Shown piece after piece: positions 52,823-61,902 of a stretch of DNA of 64,000 bases. This DNA comes from CAG-557 sp045540315 (GTDB lineage Bacteria > Bacillota > Clostridia > Oscillospirales > Acutalibacteraceae), in NCBI GenBank assembly GCA_045540315.1, contig JAZQHA010000168.1, positions 1-64,000 on the forward strand, given 5' to 3'. The notes under the pieces are model-generated. The model ran no database searches, was not told the DNA's origin, and worked only from the letters and a program-made list of their open reading frames with translations. Position 1 is the first letter of the stretch. The number at the start of each line of letters is the position of its first letter. Position numbers and translations under genes: made by a program.

Positions 52823-53791
52823 TTATATGTACATGTAGTTTCGTTCATATTCATCGATGTTATATGAAGTAAAATCGTTGGTTTGTTTTTGCGGCGCAGG
52901 TGTCTTTTTATACTTGTCCTCTTCAAGGGCCTGCGAAAGCGTTTTTATACCAGAATTATACCAACGTTTAATTATGCCGTCCATGTAACTTAAGATGTAC
53001 TTGCCTTTTGAATTTACGCAGCGGTCGTAGGCTTCTTTAATTAAGTCGTGAGGTATTTGCCAAGAATTAATCCAACGATTAGCAGCTTCATCTTCTTTTG
53101 AGGATGGGGAACGATGTTCGATGCCGATAATTTTTTCAAGTGATAGCCATGCTTGTCTATAATTTTCAAGTGTTCGAATTTTATTTTCGGCTTTTTCGAT
53201 GGTGTCTATTTCCTCTTCGGCCCAAGAAATCGCTATGGTTTTGATGTAATTCATATGGCGTTTACCGATGTTTACTGCGTACTGCATAAGCATTAAAATA
53301 ACATGTACGGGTAGGCCGTAGGTATCGTGCAACATAAGTAAAGTGGAGGAGTCGCCATTGGAGATAGGTCTGGCGAGGATAACTTGGGCTTCTTGCATAA
53401 GGGAGGCAATTTCGGTGGAGTCGTGTACACGTTGAGAAACAGATGCAGTATCTGGTTTTTCGATGCGAGGAAAGTGTTTTTTTTCAACCGGTAATTGTAC
53501 GATAGTATTTTGATTTTCTGTAGTTGATTCATTTGTGCTTTTTTCTTCGATGTTAGGGTTACTTAGTATGTTGGTTTCAATCCAATATTGCATCGAGTCC
53601 TTAACATCAAGTTCTGTCATAGATAGAGCCATGGCAACTTGAGAAACAGAAATTTTTTCTCCCGCGTGCCGCAAAACGAATAATAATACTTTTAGTTGTG
53701 CAGCGCCAGCCAGTTTTATATGTTTATCAATTACTTCACATGGTACTGCAAAAATGGTATTCCAAATACCAAGATTAATAGATAGGTTCAT
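52823..53791 (-). CDS. DnaD-domain replication initiation protein
   Basis: A 322-residue primosome protein. An N-terminal winged helix (about 20-80, LKVLLFVLRHAGEKISVSQV) and two DnaD/DnaB2 domains (about 140-210 and 230-300) with the second ending in YILSYMDGIIKRWYNSGIKT, the YxxxIxxxW motif. It acts with the DnaC-like ATPase in loading helicase. Confidence 0.88.
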   Translation of the reverse strand: MNLSINLGIWNTIFAVPCEVIDKHIKLAGAAQLKVLLFVLRHAGEKISVSQVAMALSMTELDVKDSMQYWIETNILSNPNIEEKSTNESTTENQNTIVQLPVEKKHFPRIEKPDTASVSQRVHDSTEIASLMQEAQVILARPISNGDSSTLLMLHDTYGLPVHVILMLMQYAVNIGKRHMNYIKTIAISWAEEEIDTIEKAENKIRTLENYRQAWLSLEKIIGIEHRSPSSKEDEAANRWINSWQIPHDLIKEAYDRCVNSKGKYILSYMDGIIKRWYNSGIKTLSQALEEDKYKKTPAPQKQTNDFTSYNIDEYERNYMYI

Positions 53792-54218
53792 TATTTTAAC
53801 ACCTCAAAGTTACTATAACATCATGACACGTAGCTTACAGTTCACTTTTTTTATTATATCATATAATACAGTTCAAAGGCACATTTTATCAGAAAAAATA
53901 CTTCCTGCAAAAATTAACACCAAGATAGAAAAGAAAAAATAGCTCAATGCACGGAATATTTTTTAGTATTAGCAAATAAATGAGAGTGCCATGTGTGGCT
54001 GCATTGCACAAGTTTTATTGGCTAAAAAAGCGCAGTTAGGGGTATTTTGGGAGTATGCTGATTTCAAATTTACAAGAAAATAATCCGTCCGACTAGAGGC
54101 AAAGGCTACTCCTTTTAAACTATGTACAAAATTTGTGATACGACCAAAATGCCTATGCATATCCATAAAAAAAGACTATAATAAAGATTGCGTTAATTTT
54201 TTGAATGGATGTGTTTCG
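53792..54218. other. Divergent intergenic region without recognised genes
   Basis: 427 bp between the divergent dnaD and spoVB genes. I see no ORF with a ribosome site, repeat or convincing promoter. Confidence 0.5.
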
Positions 54219-55982
54219 GTGGACAAAAAAAGTATAAAAAGAAAAGATCAATCGTTTATGCAAGGAACGGTAATTTTAACAGCGAGCTTACTTTTAGTTA
54301 AAATTATGGGCATTTTGTTTCGAATTTTCGTAACCGGAATGATTGGTCCAACTGGCGCGACGTATTTTACGGTAGCTTACGAGATTTATAATCCACTTTT
54401 TGCGCTAGCCACCGCAGGATTGCCTATTGCGATTTCTCGGATGGTCTCAGAAAACGTTGCCAATGGACGCTATCGGAATGTAAAAAAAATAAAAAAAGTT
54501 TCCACTCCTATATTTTTACTGACTGGAACTATCGGCCTAATTTTGATGACTTTAGGTGCTTTTATAATTCCGAAATTGCCCTTTGTAAACGTACCTGGCG
54601 CAATTTATTCGGTTCTTGCGCTTGCACCAACGATATTTTTTGCTTGCCTTATGTCAATTTATCGCGGCTATTATCAAGGTCTCAAAAATATGACTCCAAC
54701 GGCAACTTCTGAGGTAATTGAGGCTAGTTGCAAGTTTTTTATCGGTTATGCCTTGTCCTATGGAATAATTCACTTCGGGGTAAAAGAATATCTTACGAAG
54801 GGAACGTTTCTGGGAAAGCCTTACGCAACAAGAGAATTAGCTGAGGCTGCTATTATGCCTTTGGCCTCGGCTGGAGCAATTTTAGGAATATCCATTGGTG
54901 CGGCAGCGGGTTTTATATACTTATTTTTGAGAGATAAATTTAAGGGTGACGGAATAACCGCCTCAGAGCTAGCAAATTCGCAAGAAACTCAGAATGACAA
55001 AGTTATATCCAAAGTGTTAGTTAAAAGCGCTTTACCGATAGGTTTAGGCGCAATAATCATGAATGTGGCTGGTTTAATCGATACGACCCTAATTTTGCAC
55101 CGAATACAATATGTAATGTCAAACCATTCGCAAGAGCTTTTGGTTCAATATGGGGCTAAAATAAGCCAAACAGTGCTAAATAGTAAAGATGGCGTTCACG
55201 GCTTCTTAATGGGCTGTTATTCGTTCACTTTGCCTTTAATGATGTTAGTACCCGCAATCACGCAAGCTTTCGGAATAGTGGCATTACCATCCGTTACAAG
55301 GGCCTGGACTTTAAAAGATAATGAAAAACTCAAAAAAAGTATGGAAACTGTTATACGAATGACGATGCTGGTTACGATTCCAGCTGGAATAGGGCTGTCG
55401 GTGTTAGGTCCGGACCTGTTAGGCGTGATTTATCGAAATCGCCCAAATGCGGTTGCAATTGCTTCGGACATTATTCCTATATTGGGTATCGCTACGATAT
55501 TCACAGCCGCTAGCACCCCATTTTGCAGTATGTTACAAGCCGTCGGAAGAATAGATTTGCCGGTAAAGATTATTTCTCTTGGACTGGTGCTTAAAATCGC
55601 TGTTAATTACGTGTTAGTTGGAATGCCACAGATAAACATTCAAGGCGCTGGTATCGGTACGTTAGTTGGTTATGCGTTTATTTTATTGTCGTCTATGTAT
55701 ATGCTGTGCAAACAAACGAAAATTGTACCGGACTTTATGGGAACTGTTATCAAGCCGCTTATTGCCTCGTTGTTTTGCGGAGGGGCTGCGATGTTTGCAA
55801 TGAATATTTTTAGAAATAGGTTACCAAGTCTTATTTCAATAATTTTTTCAATAATAATTGCGATGGTAACTTATGTTTTAATATTACTTATTCTGGGAGC
55901 GCTAAACCAGGATGATATAAAATTGTTGCCAAAAGGAAAAAAAATTATTAAAATACTTGCAAAACTACATTTTATCAAGTAA
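54219..55982 (+). CDS. spoVB: Stage V sporulation protein B-like flippase (MOP superfamily)
   Basis: A 587-residue polytopic protein with about 14 helices, of the MurJ/Wzx/SpoVB flippase family. MQGTVILTASLLLVKIMGILFRIF at the N-terminus is split by the first helix, and FRIFVTGMIGPTGATYFTVAYEIYNP is typical of SpoVB. In spores it supports cortex peptidoglycan synthesis. GTG at 54219 is the best available start (weak TGGATG site); the frame is open upstream to 54135, so the start is uncertain. Confidence 0.88.
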   Translation: MDKKSIKRKDQSFMQGTVILTASLLLVKIMGILFRIFVTGMIGPTGATYFTVAYEIYNPLFALATAGLPIAISRMVSENVANGRYRNVKKIKKVSTPIFLLTGTIGLILMTLGAFIIPKLPFVNVPGAIYSVLALAPTIFFACLMSIYRGYYQGLKNMTPTATSEVIEASCKFFIGYALSYGIIHFGVKEYLTKGTFLGKPYATRELAEAAIMPLASAGAILGISIGAAAGFIYLFLRDKFKGDGITASELANSQETQNDKVISKVLVKSALPIGLGAIIMNVAGLIDTTLILHRIQYVMSNHSQELLVQYGAKISQTVLNSKDGVHGFLMGCYSFTLPLMMLVPAITQAFGIVALPSVTRAWTLKDNEKLKKSMETVIRMTMLVTIPAGIGLSVLGPDLLGVIYRNRPNAVAIASDIIPILGIATIFTAASTPFCSMLQAVGRIDLPVKIISLGLVLKIAVNYVLVGMPQINIQGAGIGTLVGYAFILLSSMYMLCKQTKIVPDFMGTVIKPLIASLFCGGAAMFAMNIFRNRLPSLISIIFSIIIAMVTYVLILLILGALNQDDIKLLPKGKKIIKILAKLHFIK

Positions 55983-56125
55983 AATAAAGTCGTTTCGGGA
56001 TATATCTAGAAATATTCGTATTTTATTAAGATTATCCTGCAAAAGAACGTATCTTTTTAAAACAACAAAAAGCAATTGGACATTATAGGCAAAAAAAGGT
56101 ACAATATGGTATATCGCTGTAACGT

Positions 56126-56155
56126 TTGACTTTTTTATATAACTGTGATTATAAT
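56126..56155 (+). promoter_or_regulatory. Promoter of the HU gene
   Basis: TTGACT (56126-56131), an 18-bp spacer, TATAAT (56150-56155). Confidence 0.8.
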
Positions 56156-56252
56156 ATTCGAGTGCTAAAGTCTCAGTCTATAGCGATTTTGGTTTAGCCA
56201 ATTCTCAAAGCGTTGTGCTTTGATGAATATAATTAAAATGGAGGTTGTCGAA

Positions 56253-56555
56253 ATGAACAAGACAGAACTCATTGCATCAGTAGCAGAAAGGAGCGGCCTT
56301 TCGAAAAAAGACTCCGAAAAAGCAGTTGGAGCAGTTATTGATTCAATTGTTGAGGCAGTTAAAGAGGATGACAAGGTTCAATTGATAGGTTTTGGTACTT
56401 TTGAACTGCGTTCTCGTAGCGAAAGAACTGGCCGCGATCCTAGAACAGGTAAGGAAATTAAAATCCCGGCTTGCCAAGTTCCAGCATTTAAGGCTGGTAA
56501 GGGCTTTAAGGATGCGGTTTCTGGTAAGTGCGGCTGCAAAAAAAAGTGTAAATAA
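56253..56555 (+). CDS. hup: HU-family DNA-binding protein with Cys/Lys-rich tail
   Basis: A 100-residue nucleoid protein. MNKTELIASVAERSGLSKKDSEKAV and FGTFELRSRSERTGRDPRTGKEIKIPA are the dimerisation and DNA-binding arm regions. HU normally ends near AFKAGKGFKDAV; here it continues with SGKCGCKKKCK, giving three cysteines and five lysines. ATG 56253 after TGGAGG. It has its own promoter and terminator. Confidence 0.95.
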   Translation: MNKTELIASVAERSGLSKKDSEKAVGAVIDSIVEAVKEDDKVQLIGFGTFELRSRSERTGRDPRTGKEIKIPACQVPAFKAGKGFKDAVSGKCGCKKKCK

Positions 56556-56563
56556 ATTTAATG

Positions 56564-56597
56564 GGTCGACTTCTTTTAATAAGAAGTCGACTTTTTT
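56564..56597 (+). terminator. Terminator of the HU gene
   Basis: Perfect 11-bp stem GTCGACTTCTT/AAGAAGTCGAC with loop TTAAT, then TTTTTTC. Confidence 0.92.
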
Positions 56598-56609
56598 CGG
56601 AGGAAATCG

Positions 56610-56852
56610 ATGCGCTTAGATAAGTATTTAAAAATATCTCGAATTATAAAAAGACGTACTATTGCTAATGAGGCTTGCGATGCCGGGAAAGTCTTTGTGA
56701 ATGGAAAAAACGCGCGGGCTTCATACGATGTAAAGGTTGGCGACACTATAGAGGTCTGTCTTGGTGCGAAAACTTTAAAAGTCGAGGTTCTACAAGTAAA
56801 TGAATACGTTAAAAAAGAAGATGCTGATAAAATGTATCAGTTGCTAAATTAA
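56610..56852 (+). CDS. rqcP: S4-domain RNA-binding protein RqcP
   Basis: An 80-residue S4-domain protein (MRLDKYLKISRIIKRRTIAN, CDAGKVFVNGKNARASYDVKVGD) that supports poly-alanine tailing by RqcH on stalled 50S subunits. Position before yabP-yabQ matches Bacillus yabO. GGAGGA precedes the ATG. Confidence 0.93.
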   Translation: MRLDKYLKISRIIKRRTIANEACDAGKVFVNGKNARASYDVKVGDTIEVCLGAKTLKVEVLQVNEYVKKEDADKMYQLLN

Positions 56853-56917
56853 TGTAATATTACCACATATGAAGCTCATAATTATTTAATTGAAGAGTCC
56901 TATAGCAAACAGCAAAG

Positions 56918-57018
56918 GCCGCGAGGCGGTCGAGAAATATTCTATTTCTCGACCAGTCCGAAAGCAAAGCTTTCGGACAACGCCAAAACTCAATTTTGAG
57001 TTTTGGCGGCCTCGCGGC
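56918..57018. repeat. Four-way-junction repeat R14 (divergent arms)
   Basis: Outer stem GCCGCGAGGC/GCCTCGCGGC. Arms unlike the common set: GGTCGAGAAATA/TATTTCTCGACC, GTCCGAAAGC/GCTTTCGGAC, CGCCAAAACTCA/TGAGTTTTGGCG. It lies between rqcP and yabP, breaking a conserved operon. Confidence 0.9.
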
Positions 57019-57077
57019 CCGCTTGCAGCTAGACTTACAGCTAGGCACTCAAGTTTTTATATGTGGGAGGCAAAGTT

Positions 57078-57359
57078 ATGCCGGAGGAAAAGAAAAACAC
57101 AAAATTATCGCACAATTTAATATTAAAAGAGCGGAATTCATTAAATATTTCCGGAGTGTTAGACGTAGACAGTTTTGATGAATCCACAGTTGTAGCATAC
57201 ACATCGTTAGGTGAGCTTTCGATAAAAGGAAAGGATTTGCATATAAACAAGATAAATTTAGACAGTGGAGATTTAGAACTAGACGGAGAAATATCCTCTC
57301 TAGAATATATTGATAGTCGAGTTTCAGAAAAAGGTTTTTTCGCAAAATTATTTAGGTAG
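57078..57359 (+). CDS. yabP: Sporulation protein YabP
   Basis: A 93-residue YabP/YqfC-family protein (SHNLILKERNSLNISGVLDV, DSFDESTVVAYTSLGELSIKG, KINLDSGDLELDGEISSLEY). YabP is a mother-cell sporulation protein. ATG 57078 follows TGGGAGG. yabQ follows after 18 bp. Confidence 0.93.
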   Translation: MPEEKKNTKLSHNLILKERNSLNISGVLDVDSFDESTVVAYTSLGELSIKGKDLHINKINLDSGDLELDGEISSLEYIDSRVSEKGFFAKLFR

Positions 57360-57377
57360 AGGTATAGGTATCAAATT

Positions 57378-57776
57378 ATGGAAATAACTTTATGGACTCA
57401 GATCTCGATATTTTTATCATCACTCTTGGTAGGAGCTACCTTGAGTTTATTTTTTGATTTCTTTCGAATAGTTAACGTAGTATTAAAATTTAACTCAAAA
57501 CGAGTTTTTGTAGAAGATATAATTTATTTTATATTGTGTGCTTTTTTCACATTTATATACATGCTAGTAGTAACGGATGGAGAAGTGCGGTTTTATATTA
57601 TGCTTGGCGAAGCAGTTGGCTGGACGATTTATAGATTTACTATTGGAAGCTTTGCGTACAAAGCGATTCTCCCTATTATCAAGTTTTGTCTGTCTGTGTT
57701 AGAGCGCGTTATAAATAAGACGAGATATAAGTGGATGCACAGAAAGACTGCTTCAAGGCAGGAAACTTCTTTTTGA
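57378..57776 (+). CDS. yabQ: Sporulation protein YabQ
   Basis: A 132-residue membrane protein with about four helices, typical of YabQ (QISIFLSSLLVGATLSLFFD, then FVEDIIYFILCAFFTFIYML and GEAVGWTIYRFTIGSFAYK). YabQ is needed for spore cortex formation in Bacillus. divIC/ftsL, often next, is not seen. Confidence 0.92.
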   Translation: MEITLWTQISIFLSSLLVGATLSLFFDFFRIVNVVLKFNSKRVFVEDIIYFILCAFFTFIYMLVVTDGEVRFYIMLGEAVGWTIYRFTIGSFAYKAILPIIKFCLSVLERVINKTRYKWMHRKTASRQETSF

Positions 57777-57969
57777 CGTTTTTTACATTTCACATCTATA
57801 TTATCTCAAGATGGTACGCACTCAAATTTATTATTCGCACTGAATTTTAGGACTTTGCAAAAATATTGATTACAACGCTTACGCGTCAAGTGACTTATAA
57901 TGACAAATAAAGTAACCCATCTCAGCTAATTGTTTAACTGAAATGGGCTAGACATTTTAACCATGCCGG

Positions 57970-58215
57970 CTAACGGCCGCCGTTAGCATAAAAATTGCTC
58001 CAATAACCTTTGCTAGATGTTTCGTATGGAGTAGTCGGTCTAGGTCCTGGACAAAATGTGCGACCATCTCCACCACTTTGAGGTTTAATTCGCTTTTCTG
58101 GAGGTACCTGGAACGTCTTGCTGAACTTTCCTTCGCCGTCGATGGTGCCGCCTGCAACTTGCTGAAGCTTTTTGTTGAGATCTTTTTTTAGATCTTTATT
58201 TTTGGAATTGCCCAT
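57970..58215 (-). CDS. Putative double-glycine-leader peptide
   Basis: An 81-residue peptide. The N-terminus MGNSKNKDLKKDLNKKLQQV is followed by AGG at 21-23, resembling a double-glycine leader. The remaining 58 residues are rich in Gly, Pro and aromatic residues (GRTFCPGPRPTTPYE, GYWSNFYANGGR) with one cysteine. An AAAGGAGGTG ribosome site and a promoter upstream support expression. It may be a bacteriocin- or signal-type peptide; no transporter or maturase is adjacent. Confidence 0.6.
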   Translation of the reverse strand: MGNSKNKDLKKDLNKKLQQVAGGTIDGEGKFSKTFQVPPEKRIKPQSGGDGRTFCPGPRPTTPYETSSKGYWSNFYANGGR

Positions 58216-58299
58216 ATTTTTTCACCTCCTTTGTTCTTGTATACAGCAGTTAATCGCTATCTTTGTTATTTAACGCCATAGTGAATAACCACCATATTT

Positions 58300-58327
58300 A
58301 GTTTATCACAATGAAGGCTTTTGTCAA
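58300..58327 (-). promoter_or_regulatory. Candidate promoter of the double-glycine peptide gene
   Basis: On the minus strand, TTGACA (58327-58322), a 16-bp spacer, TAAACT (58305-58300). The remainder of 58328-58715 shows nothing I can support. Confidence 0.5.
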
Positions 58328-58715
58328 TATACTTGCAGATAGAATTTAAAGTTAATTATTTGTGCCGATTGCTCGTCTTTTTTTGTTAAAGTGCTACAAC
58401 GCGATTTTAAAATAGTTGTATTATGAAATGTTGCGAGAATTAACTATAAAGTAACAATGATATGCAAATGTTATTAGAGAAGTTTACAGATGATTATGTT
58501 TTCTCTTTTGCTGTTTATGTATAGAGGTTTTATCGAATGCATGAAAGCTTAACGATGCCTAATTGAGTATAACTAATTCGGACTTTATTGAATTTGGAAG
58601 AAAAAATATTATTAGATTATTTTTTTGATGTGCCAAGAACTAGTGGTTTACGTGTGTTATTTTCCGACTGTTTATTGTTTTTAAATTTAGATAGGCTACC
58701 AGATGTTATTGTAAT

Positions 58716-59519
58716 TTATTTAGAAACTCCTGCTTGTTTTTTTATTACACTTAAAGTTTCGTTGGAGATCCCACAACTTAACAAATAATTTTCTATTGTT
58801 TGATATTTATTTTTTATAAAATCGAATAATTTTTTTATATAATTAGGGTGAGTTTTAAAAACTACACCCATATTAGGTTCTTTGATAATATCAGATATTA
58901 AATCATAAGTTATGGAATAATCATAAATAATATCATCAACAGGAACTCCGCATAGTGCTAATAATATTGATGCTATAATGCCTGTTCGGTCTTTACCATG
59001 TTTACAATGGAATAACTTAGTGCCGTTAGCATTTGCCATCAGCTCAAATACTGTTTTTATTTCATTTTTTCTTTTTAACGTTTCAATATAAGCATTTCCT
59101 AAATCCAAATCACCATTTTTAACAGCATTCCAGGTCTCTTTAGAAAGATCTAGCGGGATATTATAATAAGAGATTTCATTGACTCTGCTAAGGCGATCTA
59201 CTTGGTGTTCGTTTGATTTTGCGCCTCTAAGATCTATGACGGTTTTTACATTGTACTCGTCTATTAATTTCCGGATATCTGCATCAGTTAATTTATCGGT
59301 GTTGTCGGATCTAAGAAAGACATTGCAGTTAATATTTGGAGAATTAAACGATGGTTTGGTCGTCATATAATTGCACAAGTCTCTGGTAGCTCTGGTTCCG
59401 ATTAAATCCAATGTAACCTCGCTACAGGTAAAATTATTTTGGGCAAGGGCGTTGCAATCAAAATTAGTAAAACATAAACATACCAGTCCTACAGATAAAA
59501 AGTTTTTAAATTTTATCAT
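58716..59519 (-). CDS. Secreted tyrosine-type protein phosphatase
   Basis: A 267-residue phosphatase of the PTP/DSP superfamily (Y_phosphatase3-like). Signal peptide residues 1-27 (FLSVGLVCLCFTNF, NALAQN junction). IDLRGAKSNEHQVDRL and the catalytic P-loop HCKHGKDRTG (CX5R) are intact. TTKPSFN and FLRSDN segments match the family's N-terminal part. Exported relatives such as Listeria LipA act on host or surface phospho-substrates. AAGGAGAC precedes the ATG. It sits among other minus-strand secreted proteins. Confidence 0.88.
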   Translation of the reverse strand: MIKFKNFLSVGLVCLCFTNFDCNALAQNNFTCSEVTLDLIGTRATRDLCNYMTTKPSFNSPNINCNVFLRSDNTDKLTDADIRKLIDEYNVKTVIDLRGAKSNEHQVDRLSRVNEISYYNIPLDLSKETWNAVKNGDLDLGNAYIETLKRKNEIKTVFELMANANGTKLFHCKHGKDRTGIIASILLALCGVPVDDIIYDYSITYDLISDIIKEPNMGVVFKTHPNYIKKLFDFIKNKYQTIENYLLSCGISNETLSVIKKQAGVSK

Positions 59520-59660
59520 TTAAAAAAGTCTCCTTAAATATATTTTTTATTAATTTTACAACAAAATACACAAAAAGTCAACAGCGAGAACAGTTCGAGA
59601 GTACTTGTTAGAGATAAATGTAGGTATAAGACAAGACAAAGCCAGTTATCATATCCACAC

Positions 59661-59696
59661 AAAAATACTCAGCTCTTAATCATAGAGCTGAGTATC
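59661..59696 (-). terminator. Terminator of the proline-rich repeat gene
   Basis: On the minus strand, ACTCAGCTCT/AGAGCTGAGT with loop ATGATTA, then ATTTTTG. Within the 59520-59819 gap nothing else is apparent. Confidence 0.8.
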
Positions 59697-59819
59697 TAAT
59701 TGCTATCACAAAATATATTTTTACTGTTCCGACTTTATCCTTACATCATTAAAACCTTTGAAAAGTATGAATAAAATACCATATCAATTACTTGATTAGC
59801 TGCCGGCACATGTGACAAC

Positions 59820-60221
59820 TCATTCAAAGTTTGGGCACGGCACAGGCAATAGTACTGGCGTTAGCGGGAAGCTAGGCATTACTCGACTAGCCAGCGGCGT
59901 GGTTTGAACAGCCGGAAACTCATCCAAGTTTGTTGGCTCATCCGCGAACTCATCCAAGTTTGGGAACGGTACAGACCCTGGCTTATTCTCTGTCCTACGA
60001 AGGTCTCGGTTAGCCATTGGTGTACCTGGAACAGCTGGCGTCTTTTCATCCATTCTGAATGGTACTGGTGTTATAGGTCCTCTAGGCATTACTCGGTTAG
60101 CCACTGGTGTAGGCGGAACAAAGTGCTGAGCACAGCCACATTGACCGAAGCCACAGGCAGTTATGGATACGCTCAGCGCCAGCGTGCTAATTTTTTTAAT
60201 GTTTTTGTTCAATAAAAACAC
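59820..60221 (-). CDS. Secreted proline-rich protein with three imperfect repeats
   Basis: A 133-residue protein with a signal peptide (ISTLALSVSITACGFGQCG, possible lipobox-like region). The mature part has three imperfect repeats opening TPVANRVMP (38), TPMANRDLR (67) and TPLASRVMP (108), each followed by a PxTPV/SVPFP-type segment, plus two NLDEF motifs. The repeats are visible at the DNA level. No family recognised. SD AGGAGTG precedes the ATG. Confidence 0.65.
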   Translation of the reverse strand: MFLLNKNIKKISTLALSVSITACGFGQCGCAQHFVPPTPVANRVMPRGPITPVPFRMDEKTPAVPGTPMANRDLRRTENKPGSVPFPNLDEFADEPTNLDEFPAVQTTPLASRVMPSFPLTPVLLPVPCPNFE

Positions 60222-60350
60222 TCCTTTTTATTTGTTTAAAATCTATTATATCCGAATAGGACATTTAAAGCAATAAGTTTTATCAATTTCTACTAATTTT
60301 ACAACTTGTGCCTCAATCGGAACCATTTGCTCACAAATGTTTAAAACCAA

Positions 60351-60391
60351 CAAAAAAACTCACCATTATACATGGCGAGTGAAAAAATATT
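60351..60391 (-). terminator. Terminator of the 60586-60900 gene
   Basis: On the minus strand, ACTCGCCA/TGGTGAGT with loop TGTATAA, then TTTTTTTG. The rest of 60222-60585 shows nothing else. Confidence 0.75.
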
Positions 60392-60585
60392 AGTGAAAAT
60401 AACCATGTCACACTTTGATATTTTAATGTGTATAGACTTAATAAATGCTCTATAATCAAGTAAATACAAAAGCTAGTATTTAATATCATTGTGTAACGGT
60501 GAATTACATTTAATTTTTTAAATAAATAGAAAATATGTTAGAAGAAAAGTAATAACTAAGATAGCTTGAAAATAAACCACAATAA

Positions 60586-60900
60586 TTAACGGTCATCTAA
60601 ATTTCTTTGTGTGGGAGGAGGTGTACAGCGAATAGCAACTGGACGTAGTAGCGTGGGAAATTCTTGCTCTTCAGTGCCTTCTAAACTATTTGGTGTAGGT
60701 TGCGTGTATATATTCATCGCAATAATATCATCTACGCTTACCACTTTTCGCATCTTTATAGGTACAGGATTCTCTATATCCTCTTGAGCTACTGAAATAA
60801 AAGATATACCGTTTGCAGTTAGTGTGGTTATCGCAGATACCAATAGTAACATTTTAGTAAATCCAGGATATTTCTTGAGAAAAGCCTTTCTGATGTTCAC
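60586..60900 (-). CDS. Small secreted protein, proline-rich C-terminus
   Basis: A 104-residue protein. Signal sequence FTKMLLLVSAITTLTANGIS, junction near SVAQED. The mature part is short and proline-rich (TPNSLEGTEEQEFPTLLRP, CTPPPTQRN). GGTGGA precedes the ATG. It resembles the neighbouring 59820-60221 protein in organisation but not in sequence. Function unknown. Confidence 0.55.
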   Translation of the reverse strand: MNIRKAFLKKYPGFTKMLLLVSAITTLTANGISFISVAQEDIENPVPIKMRKVVSVDDIIAMNIYTQPTPNSLEGTEEQEFPTLLRPVAIRCTPPPTQRNLDDR

Positions 60901-61085
60901 TCAATCCACCTTTCTTAATATCTTAATTTGTTTTTGATTATATACTCAAAAATATGTTTTGGTCAAGTATTTTTGTGCAATGCGTGGCAAAAATTGGAAT
61001 TGTAAAAATCTACATAATAAACTGCATCAAAAAAACGCCTCTCGTCAATACTTAATTTAAGAGCAAAAGTAGAGGAGATTTGTTG

Positions 61086-61868
61086 ATGCAGTATAATAAA
61101 GTTGAAATCTGTGGCGTCAATACGGCCAAACTAAATGTTTTAAGCGAAAAAGAAAAAACGGAATTGTTACATCGAATGAAGTCTGGCAATGAAAGTGATA
61201 AACAAAAAGCAAGGGATGCTTTAGTTAAGGGCAATTTGCGTCTGGTTTTAAGTGTAATTCAACGTTTTGCCAACCGCGGTGAAAATATGGACGACCTATT
61301 TCAAGTGGGCTGTATTGGCCTGATTAAAGCCATCGACAACTTTGATGTAAATCTTAATGTGCGTTTTTCCACATACGGTGTACCTATGATAATAGGTGAA
61401 ATTCGAAGATATTTACGCGACAACAATTCTGTACGAGTTAGCCGCTCGATGCGCGACATAGCATATAAAGCAATGCAACTAAAAGAACAACTCACTGCAA
61501 CCAGCGACCGAGAACCATCTATTGAAGAAATTGCAAAAAAATTAGACATAAAAAAAGAGACCCTCGTGGTGGCACTGGAGTCAGTCGTGGAACCAATTTC
61601 TCTTTATGAGCCAGTCTTTTCCGATGGTAGCGACACCATTTATGTTATGGACCAAATAGGCAACAAAAATGAAGATATAAACTGGTTAGATGAGATTGTG
61701 TTGCGAGAAACTATTGCTAATTTAAACGATAGAGAGAAAAAAATTTTAACTCTGCGCTTCTTGGCCGGAAAAACTCAAATGGAAGTTGCCTCAGAAATAG
61801 GAATTAGTCAAGCGCAAGTATCGAGACTTGAAAAATATGCGCTAGACAAAATTAAGGGGCAAATTTAA
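61086..61868 (+). CDS. sigG: RNA polymerase sporulation sigma factor SigG
   Basis: A 260-residue late forespore sigma factor. MQYNKVEICGVNTAKLNVLS at the N-terminus is diagnostic of SigG. Region 2: NLRLVLSVIQRFANRGENMD and GLIKAIDNFDVNLNVRFSTYGVPMI split by a turn; region 4: GKTQMEVASEIGISQAQVSRLE. ATG 61086 after GAGGAGAT. spoIIGA/sigE, often upstream, are not present. Confidence 0.96.
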   Translation: MQYNKVEICGVNTAKLNVLSEKEKTELLHRMKSGNESDKQKARDALVKGNLRLVLSVIQRFANRGENMDDLFQVGCIGLIKAIDNFDVNLNVRFSTYGVPMIIGEIRRYLRDNNSVRVSRSMRDIAYKAMQLKEQLTATSDREPSIEEIAKKLDIKKETLVVALESVVEPISLYEPVFSDGSDTIYVMDQIGNKNEDINWLDEIVLRETIANLNDREKKILTLRFLAGKTQMEVASEIGISQAQVSRLEKYALDKIKGQI

Positions 61869-61902
61869 ATTAGTTTCTTTGTTTCTTTATTAAAAAAAGT
61901 TA

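Noticed and set aside
58588..58788. A 66-residue plus-strand reading frame
   Set aside because: It has no ribosome site and overlaps the 3' end of the phosphatase gene.
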